Source of the DNA: Gracilaria caudata
Lineage: Eukaryota; Rhodophyta; Florideophyceae; Gracilariales; Gracilariaceae
Assembly: GCA_030374735.1 (NCBI GenBank)
Contig: JASCIV010000627.1
Coordinates: 1 to 15,584, forward strand
Length of the DNA stretch: 15,584 nucleotides
Reading direction: 5' to 3'
The notes under the pieces were generated by a model that worked only from the letters and a program-made list of their open reading frames with translations, ran no database searches and was not told where the DNA came from. The position numbers were made by a program, and so were the translations under genes. How positions within the stretch are numbered: position 1 is the first letter of the stretch; each line of letters starts with the position of its first letter. Below, in pieces: positions 8,978 through 15,584 of this stretch.

Positions 8978-10337
8978 TCAAATATTATTTTGCGGGTTGA
9001 TAGTGTCTTCATCTGAGCCAATTTCATGATATTTGGCCTCCATTTGCCGCTGAGGTGTCTGACGGTATTTCTTCTGCGTTACCTTCCAATTTCCTCTCCA
9101 ATAGCAATCAAACGATTTTCAACCTGATTATAAAACTAATTATCTGCAGCACGTAAAGGATTCCAATTCACATGCGCATTTGTTAACGAGATGCAAAACA
9201 TAAAACTGTCATTATAGAATTTTTCACCCCAGCGATACTTAAAACCAAGTACCGTCCACAACCGCGACAATCGCCCAAAATAATTTTCCACAATTACTCT
9301 ATCTAAAAACATTTTCTGATTGTTATTTATTTTAGCCTAAGATAAAATTATATTCTGCGGTTTTTTCTTCCAATGGATTGCTCTAACATATTCCAGCGAG
9401 CCTTGACACCCCTGTCCATTAGAAAACCCCACTGATTGGGATATTTTATCGAAAAAAATCCCAGCATCGATAATATAGTTCTCTGTCTCATCTTGTCGCT
9501 TTTGCAAAACCGTGTTGTGAGTGAAAATATTTGACAAAAATATTTTAAAATCAAAACGACTTCCCAGTGCGTGATCAGAAAAAAATGACTAAACCATTAA
9601 AAATGACCAATACCTATGTTTTGAAGCCGTAGAGCTTTTGTTTGCCACTGTAGAATGTTTTCCTTTCCGCCAAGCTTCCACTAAGTTGAAAAGATTGCTG
9701 ACACATTACGTCTGTAGCATACCGACAAAAACTAAAATTTTTGACGCCCAAGTCATGCGTCAAAATTCTCTACATTGTGCATCGACCGTCAACTTTGTCA
9801 ACAAAATGATTGTAGAAATTCAGGCTAGTTGCGCAGATGAACTTAATGATAAGCCTCTCGAACGTTGACCCGTTGACATGGAAAATTTGTCCCAAAACGT
9901 CCCATTTTCCAGCATATTTCAGCGTCACCAAGTTCATGAAAAGAAATATCCTTGTTGCTGAAGGAATAGCGGCGACTCTTTCCTGAATTCCAATTTCTGT
10001 CAATTAGTCCCGACACAGTATTCCACAGAAGATCAAATTCTTTGGAAGAAACATTTTTCATCTTCAAAATAGTTTCCGACTGGTTCTGAAAATAATATGA
10101 ATCATAGATGGGACACGGAAAGTCGCATTCTTTATCGGAATCTGGGTTCAACTTTTTTTGTGGAATATGCCGCCAATTGTCCTTCTCTCTTAATTCGATT
10201 TGACTCGAGAAGGTCAACAGACTTTGCGTCGTGTTCAGGGAATATTTTGTGCATGTTGAGGAAGGGAAGTAAACGTTCGAGGATTCAAGGGTGGATGGCT
10301 GCAATTTAAGAGACTCAAATTTTGCAGAATAGTGCAT
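8978..10337 (-). pseudogene. Decayed DDE transposase (PIF/Harbinger-like, DDE_Tnp_4-type)
   Basis: Read on the minus strand across several frames, the recognisable blocks run in order. The N-terminal 164-codon frame (from ATG at 10337) runs into a helix-turn-helix-like region (FLFMNLVTLKYAGKWDVLGQ, then IFHVNGSTFERLI, near 9950-9850). Next come YATDVMCQQ (9695-9721, likely first catalytic Asp) and GKQKLYGFKT (9617-9646). MDRG (9408-9419, likely second Asp) leads into QGSLEYVRAIHWKKKP (about 9358-9405). VENYFGRLSRLW (9256-9291, likely catalytic Glu), LTNAHVNWNPLRA (9149-9188) and an acidic tail close the gene near 8978. This matches the D, DxGYQG-like and E..FGR layout of DDE superfamily endonuclease transposases common in protists, oomycetes, fungi and animals. 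Numerous stops and frameshifts show it is dead. Tyr in the usual GYQG is Cys or absent. Neither terminal inverted repeats nor target duplications were found by eye. Confidence 0.8.
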
Positions 10338-10803
10338 TTATATCGTATAAAGAAAGAAATATCTCTTTATCATGATAACTTGTACAGTTAGTAAAATACA
10401 ACGCTTTGATGAGATCTTTTTGGTGCGGTGTTCAATATTGTCTAAAGTTCTAATCTACAGTAGAGGAGTAACATTTTTGTATAGCTAGTAGCGTACATCC
10501 TTTTACATTTTGTCTGGGAGGCCTATTGTTTTATTGTTTCATTCATGAACAAGCGTGAGATACTTTTCCGAATACAGTCCTGCATGCTTTGCATTAGATC
10601 TCGGTAACATATGTATGGTATTTACGCATATGCAATGAAAAGAACTTAGACAAGCAAAGAATGCATGTCAAACGCAATAACGCAATATTTAACAACGGCA
10701 AATATATCTACTTTTGGTGCAAGTGGTATCAAATTGCAAAAAGACACAGTATTCATGCGAAGATCAAGATATTTTGCAGTTTATTAGCAATTTCGACATA
10801 AAG
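10338..10803. other. AT-rich stretch upstream of the transposase relic
   Basis: It contains only short frames with no coding character. It should hold the 5' end of the transposon, but I could not find a terminal repeat matching 8600-9080. It ends where the GC content rises abruptly at the LTR-like block. Confidence 0.4.
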
Positions 10804-11408
10804 TGTAGTGCAACGGAAAAGACCGGAAAACACCACGAAGACGTTCGAGATCTTCCCCTCAATGAGGTAGACCAGCGACGGAGCCTCTCCGGACGTACAC
10901 GACAAAGTCTGGTTGTAAGGCCGAGGTACGCCCTCACGACAGGCGGGGAGAGTGTAGCGAAGCATGTGCAACACGGTAGATATCCACAATTTGTGTGTAT
11001 GGTCCTCCACGAGAGTACGATATCCCACGTAGTGGTGAGTGCGACGTGTCCTTGGGGGCACGGAGCACCGGAGGTAAACCACGAAAAAAACCCAAAGATG
11101 GGGAAGAATATTCACGAGAGTGGCGGTAAATAACAAGAACGAGAGCGAACCCTGTACAGAGGCGAGTACACGATGAACACCGGAGAAAACCGGCGGGATT
11201 ACGAACAGTGTCTCTGAACGGGCCAAGGGTGATGATAGTCCGGATACCGGGACGCAAACACTCCAAAGAAGGTGAACAACATGCCCAAGGCGGAAGCTTT
11301 CAGAGCAATACCGACTATGTTTGAGTCGGGAACTCCTTGGTTGGGGAGGTTTACTTGGTGGCGAAGGCCTGTGGCCGAGCCACTATATAGTGTGTCTACC
11401 TCCCTACA
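10804..11408. mobile_element. Candidate solo LTR (retrotransposon remnant)
   Basis: A roughly 600-base block of distinctly higher GC content stands between AT-rich flanks. It begins TGTAG and ends CTACA, a perfect 5-base terminal inverted repeat of the TG...CA type typical of LTRs, with a near match extending to seven bases. It has no long convincing frame; the overlapping frames on both strands are mutually exclusive and feature-free. A TATA-like palindrome (CACTATATAGTG) lies 16 bases from its right end. Adjacent sequence shows no primer-binding site or polypurine tract, so it would be solo. Flanking 5-mers (TAAAG and CTAGG) do not match, so the target duplication is lost or the boundaries are wrong. 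Composition and wording recall oomycete Gypsy LTRs, but this is from memory only. Confidence 0.4.
11381..11392. promoter_or_regulatory. 12-base TATA-containing palindrome
   Basis: CACTATATAGTG is a perfect palindrome with a TATATA core near the right end of the LTR-like block. It could be the LTR's TATA element or a protein-binding dyad. No downstream gene is visible that it would serve. Confidence 0.3.
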
Positions 11409-12893
11409 CTAGGTGTAAAATATCTAAATAATTATGTAAATTACCAGCAATGCTGTGCCAACCATCGGGTGCAACCGTGACACACGTGGACCACTCACAC
11501 CCATATTGGGGCTGCGCTGCACGCACACGCGTACACATCGTCCACCAACACACTCGAGAGAGGGTTGACCATCCGTCTTCGGCGGCATAATATAGAGAAC
11601 GGCGCAAGCGGGAAAAATGCCTAAGTAGGTGAAAACGGCCCTGAAAGGGATTGCACTTCATAAAGTGTGAAATGGACCCTATATCCAAAGTAACTACTAC
11701 TAAAACTGAGTTAAAACGTAAGTACCAGCCAAAACTTTACAGTAAAGTAAAAATATATAGTAAAATTAAAGTAACAGGTTCAATTGCACTCGAAAGCTTT
11801 GGTGACATCGGTTGTAAGGTTGACAATGTCCGAATATAATCATTTATATTATGTACATAAGCAATAAACAAAATTAGATCGTAGTATAAACTCAAATATA
11901 TAATTATATAATTATATAAAACCATTACCATATTAAAACAAAACTTCAGACAACCTATTTTTTTTCCACCATTTTAAACAATTTAACATCACTTTACCTT
12001 GTCAAAACAAACGTAAGAATTACTTATAGAAACAGTTTTCCCGAATATGATGAGTAACGATTTCTTGTTCTCATAAATGTTTTTGAAAAGTATTATGTCC
12101 ATTTTCTATATTTTGACATACATGTGCAAAAATAGCATACTTTTAAAATACATTGTACGGTTTCGATGTTGTCAAATAATTATTTTTCTTGAAATGTATA
12201 TGGAAATGTATTGGAATTCGTTACATGTTTGTGATTGGAAAATCGATACTAATACCTTCCGTTACACAACTCTCAGTGAATGAAAATGTTTTTCTTGAAC
12301 CGTTTGAGGTTCATCGCAACTAAATTCTGCGCAAAGGTGAAGAAAAAGTCAGACCCGGTCTTGTTCTACCGGGATGTCGTAAAACCAACGGGTACTGCGG
12401 TACACGGTTCTAAGGAGCTCTTTGTACTCTAGAAAAGAAAACAAGTGTAGTGCAACCTCTCTGAGGGTCGATATCACCGACTTGGTCGTTTTTACGTGTG
12501 CGCAGTGCGATGCTTAGGCGGTGTCTAAACAGACCTTGATCGAAAGCGTGATCGGGGAATGATTGTTGAAACGCAACATAACAAGCCCTTGCCCGTTAAC
12601 GCCCCTCTGAATATATTGTAGGGTCCCCTTACTGTAAGCCATGGCCTGTAGCAAACCACCAACTGCCACTTGGTTCATGCATTTCCAATCGTTTGAACGC
12701 TAGGCCCCACACTTTTAAAATAGGACCATGAAGCATTTCGTTGTTGTAGCGCGCATACTACAGTGGTTTTCATACAAAAATCTCCAACTATTTGGCTTTT
12801 CGATCTTGAACACTCTTTACGTTCCCCCCCATCGACGCTGCACACCCTTTTTTCCTTCTCCACGAAGATACCATATGGCCCACAAAAAGACAT
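11409..12893. other. Mixed intergenic region, mostly AT-rich, no supported gene
   Basis: Positions 11440-11690 are a GC-balanced patch with a CACGTG hexamer and no coherent frame. Positions 11700-12290 are very AT-rich, with short frames of low-complexity Ile/Lys/Tyr composition. Positions 12300-12720 are GC-balanced again and carry no long frame. The alternating patches look like fragments of different repeats inserted side by side, but I can identify none of them. The last bases are the leader of the gene relic that starts at 12894. Confidence 0.4.
11899..11916. repeat. 18-base AT-only palindrome
   Basis: TATAATTATATAATTATA reads the same on both strands and lies in a longer AT-only run. 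It could form a cruciform or simply reflect AT-rich low complexity. Confidence 0.5.
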
Positions 12894-14453
12894 ATGTCAA
12901 GCGGCGCTCCACCGATTGTTCGCCGCAGTCGCAGTAAGCATCTTTCTTCAATTTTGCGCAACAGCGCTGCCAGTCAGTCTCATGACCAAATCCCCTTCAA
13001 CTCTACCACGAAAAACTCTGTTCAAGCGACACCACAACAAAAAGATTCTCAAAGTGCTGCTCCCTCGTCCGCGATCGCAATCTCTCCATACGATGACACC
13101 GCCTTACGTGAACCGTTGCGTATAACTTGTTTGTACTCTTATCTTCTTCAAAAGAAGACGAAAGATCTAAAAGAAATTTATAAGGAGTACCATCTAACGG
13201 TTCACAACCGAAAACAGAATGAACTTCTTGCCGCTATTGTGCTTTTCTTCCACACCCAAAGTTTGGATGACATCAGTGTAAATGACAATACATGCTTAAG
13301 TCCAAAGCTTCAACCCTTCTTGAATTACGAACGTGAAGCCAATGCGCGCTGCGACGAGTATATTCCACTGTCATCAGTGGGAAGTTTTCTGAAGATGACG
13401 AATGTTAAGGATCGCAAGAAGATAATCGAAGCCATCCGAAATTATACAAAGAGAGGAAGAGATAAGTCAGAGTTTCCTCTGACACAAGATAGAGACAATG
13501 AGAAGGACCCTTATTTTTGTTTGAATGAGTTTGCGCGCTAGATCGCTACACTCAGAGACGATGAGCAAGCCAAAAACGCGATAGAGAACGCAAACGGTAA
13601 AACGCTGACGAGGATGGAGCTAGACAATCGCTACACCCGAAATTCATTTTGGATGATAGTTAACATCGTTTTAACAACGCTGCTGTGGATTCGAAGGAAT
13701 CGTTTAGTGGGCGTATTGACAACATTGACTCCAATCAACGTCCTCTTTGTCACCGGGAAGCAGCACTTCTAAAGAAGCAGTATGAGGATGTAAGGGCAAT
13801 GGTCACGAAGGCTAGAGCGAATTGGTCAATGTCTGGGCAGAATGATCCCGCGAACTTCACGCAATTCTTGCGAGTTCTTCCTTGTAGTGCGCTCGACGCT
13901 CTTTCAAAACGAATGTATGTTTTTTTATCTTTACCTGCATGGGAACAGATTATGAAAATGAGACCTTTTGGCTTTAACTTCTAAGTTGGTTGAGGAAGAC
14001 GACGGAGGCATTGAAGAGGGACAGTTAGGAAGTGAACTGCCGAGCAATGGGGCTAGTGGTGCAGAGCGGCGAGCGTCAAGTGCAAGAAACAGTGGCAGCC
14101 AGAAGGAGTTTAGCGAGATATCAAAAATGGCCAATCGATCGCATGCGATATGCGAGGAGCAGATTGCAATACTGAAAGATCATATTGCACACCAACGTTC
14201 TAAGGAAGACAGTGGAAGAGGTTCTGGTGGCAAAGGTTCTGTGGAAGAGGAGCAAAGTAGTAAATTTGACAATCGGGTCAAGTTGGAAAAATCCGTTGCA
14301 TAGATTTCTGTTCCAATTAAAAGATCTCGTGATGTCAATGACGGAGAACTAGTTGAAGTTCTTGAAGAAAGCCACCGTCATATGCTTAAAAAGTTTAGGA
14401 AGATTGTGAAGGAGCAACGCCTCGACGGTGATTGTATGGGTGACGACCCGTAG
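12894..14453 (+). pseudogene. Broken gene for an unrecognised, possibly Myb/SANT-like transposon-associated protein
   Basis: Successive frames read as one protein. Segment 1 starts at ATG 12894 and gives 215 residues: a Ser/Gln-rich N terminus, then a charged globular part, to TAG 13539. The same frame goes on coding-like (ELDNRYTRNSFWMIVNIV) to about 13665. There it shifts to the frame of segment 2, which contains NNAAVDSKESFSGRIDNID and ANWSMSGQNDPANFTQFL and ends with TAA at 13984. Near 13968 the first frame resumes with an acidic/Ser linker and a helical, coiled-coil-like stretch (EEQIAILKDHIAHQRSKED). It meets TAG 14301, then runs coding-like to TAG 14451. So there are two internal TAGs and two compensating shifts. 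The tryptophan-spaced block (SFW...FN, then W..SGQNDP..F) followed by a Ser-rich linker and a C-terminal coiled coil recalls Myb/SANT-like or trihelix proteins that accompany Harbinger-type transposons. That comparison is inference and unverified. Confidence 0.55.
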
Positions 14454-14879
14454 CTCCTACCTCATGGTTCATCGCGTTTGGAATGTCATTGGGACGTAAT
14501 GACATGTCGTAGAATCTGTTTCGTTAATGATGATATCTACAAGTCGGATTATATGACGGCTTGGGCTTTGCTCTATCTTGTACGCCTACTGTTTGCGTTT
14601 ATGATAAATCTATAGAACTCTTGTACTTATCTTTCATGGTGCTTCGATTTCAAGGTAGAGCTGTTTCGAGGAGGAGGAGATGTGAAATTCTGAACGCTTG
14701 GTCGATGGGAAGTTCCTGTACTTTGGGTTCGTTCTCCTTTGCTACTTGCCTTCTGAACCAAAGCGATCTGCACTCTTTGACTGCTGCTCTCCACCTTTTA
14801 ATACAGAAATCGCTTGCTCTTGATGTGATCCGTACTCCTGGGACTTCTGTGTGACACAGCGACACAACAAGCAAGAACT
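14454..14879. other. Intergenic region, no supported gene
   Basis: Opposing frames of 92-97 codons overlap here (plus 14561-14854, minus 14650-14928). Neither shows a known motif, and both cannot be real. I regard both as chance. GC content rises towards the right, into repetitive DNA. Confidence 0.45.
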
Positions 14880-15260
14880 TGAGTTTTCCTCTCTCATTCT
14901 TCTCATAGCAGGAGCGACGCGAAAACACCAGCGACAGCGAATGCGAGAGACAGCGAGTGCGACCGCGACTGCCAGGGACAGCAAACGACGACAGCAGCGA
15001 TGAAAGCCAATAAAAACAGCGAGAAAGAGCCAGAGCCAGTGTCGGTGAGCGACTGCCAACAACACTGCGAACGCAGGCGAGCTGGACTGTGCTCTACGGC
15101 GAGAGCGTATGCAAAGGCAAGCATTAACGACGGCGAACGACAGCAAGCAACTCCAGAACATAGAATGGGAGAAACATGCGAGCGACAGACAGTTACAGCA
15201 CAGGCAATCGAGGGTGAACGAGTAGACTTCTGCAAGCGACATCAATACTGAGTACGAAGG
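14880..15260. repeat. Degenerate GCGACAG-type repetitive DNA
   Basis: Short variants of GCGACAG, CAGCGA and GCGAGCGACAG recur irregularly across this stretch, for example near 14920-15000 and 15178-15190, and continue more weakly to about 15400. On the minus strand this gives a long frame rich in Ser, Leu, Val, Arg and Cys (to 15566), which I attribute to the repeat rather than to a gene. A decayed minisatellite or subtelomere-like repeat is possible. Confidence 0.5.
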
Positions 15261-15465
15261 CGAGCCATAATGACGGCGTGTAAAAATTGGCCAGAGCGCG
15301 AACGTTTCATCCTTCTTAACCGGCAAGCAACGGCGACTGACAGCACTGAACACAATGCGAGTTAGCGACAGCGAGCGATATGAAAACGGGAGCGACTGTG
15401 GTATAGTGGGCCGAGCGGTGTAGTACGTGTACGAGAGCACCGCGCGAGCGCGCAGGCGATGCGCC

Positions 15466-15498
15466 GCGCTACAGCGATGCACGGCGCTACAGCGATGC
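15466..15498. repeat. Tandem repeat of 18-base period
   Basis: GCGCTACAGCGATGC occurs at 15466-15480 and again at 15484-15498, spaced by ACG, so the period is 18 bases. A weaker third copy may follow from 15501. It sits in GCGC-rich low-complexity DNA at the window's end. Confidence 0.75.
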
Positions 15499-15584
15499 GT
15501 GCGCTGTGCACTCCAGCAATGCGCGTGCGCGCGGGCCGCGCGGGTATGACACGTGTGTGAGTGCAAGGGTAGAAGGGTTGGTTG

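Noticed and set aside
10753..11266. Overlapping open frames on both strands in the LTR-like block
   Set aside because: They are mutually exclusive, have no motifs, and cross the sharp left boundary of the block at 10804. Non-coding repeat DNA explains them better.
10801..12456. 14-base repeat AAGTGTAGTGCAAC at 10801-10814 and 12443-12456, as a pair of LTR starts
   Set aside because: The sequences diverge immediately after the shared bases. About one such match is expected by chance in a window this size, so it does not support paired LTRs.
14742..15566. 274-codon minus-strand frame, hydrophobic in places
   Set aside because: Its composition (Ser, Leu, Val, Arg, Cys) follows directly from degenerate GCGACAG-type repeats. 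It has no domain or plausible membrane-protein layout.

Overview
The window reads as eukaryotic nuclear DNA from a gene-dense microbial lineage. It holds long intronless GC-rich coding sequence, a eukaryote-style single-chain purine synthesis enzyme, relics of DNA transposons, a candidate solo LTR and AT-rich intergenic stretches. An oomycete or another protist or alga fits best. The transposase motifs and the LTR-like block lean towards oomycetes, but only from memory of such families, so the lineage is not settled.

Layout. Positions 1-5850 are very GC-rich. They hold one intact gene on the minus strand (570-4769), a full-length phosphoribosylformylglycinamidine synthase (FGAM synthase, step 4 of de novo purine synthesis), with simple repeats beyond its 3' end. 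Divergent to it, on the plus strand (about 4920-5681), lies a clearly recognisable phosphoserine phosphatase (last step of serine synthesis). As given it is broken by an in-frame TAA and two compensating frameshifts. At most about 150 bases separate the two, so they would share a promoter.

Base composition falls near 5.9 kb, and everything further right looks like accessory, repeat-derived sequence. Positions 6233-7630 (minus) hold an unrecognised protein split only by one in-frame TGA. Positions 7692-8598 (plus) hold a broken unrecognised coding relic. Positions 8978-10337 (minus) hold a decayed DDE transposase with recognisable catalytic blocks. Positions 10804-11408 look like a solo LTR. 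Positions 12894-14453 (plus) hold another multi-segment broken gene with tryptophan-containing and coiled-coil-like parts of the kind seen in transposon-linked Myb/SANT-like proteins. The right end is degenerate GCGACAG-type repetitive DNA.

Functionally, the left part is housekeeping metabolism (serine feeds glycine and one-carbon units into purine synthesis). The right part is a graveyard of mobile or multicopy elements. I see no convincing new intact system. The most unusual items are the single-TGA open frame at 6233-7630, the broken phosphatase beside an intact neighbour, and the proline-rich insertion in the FGAM synthase. No tRNA, rRNA or CRISPR array was seen.
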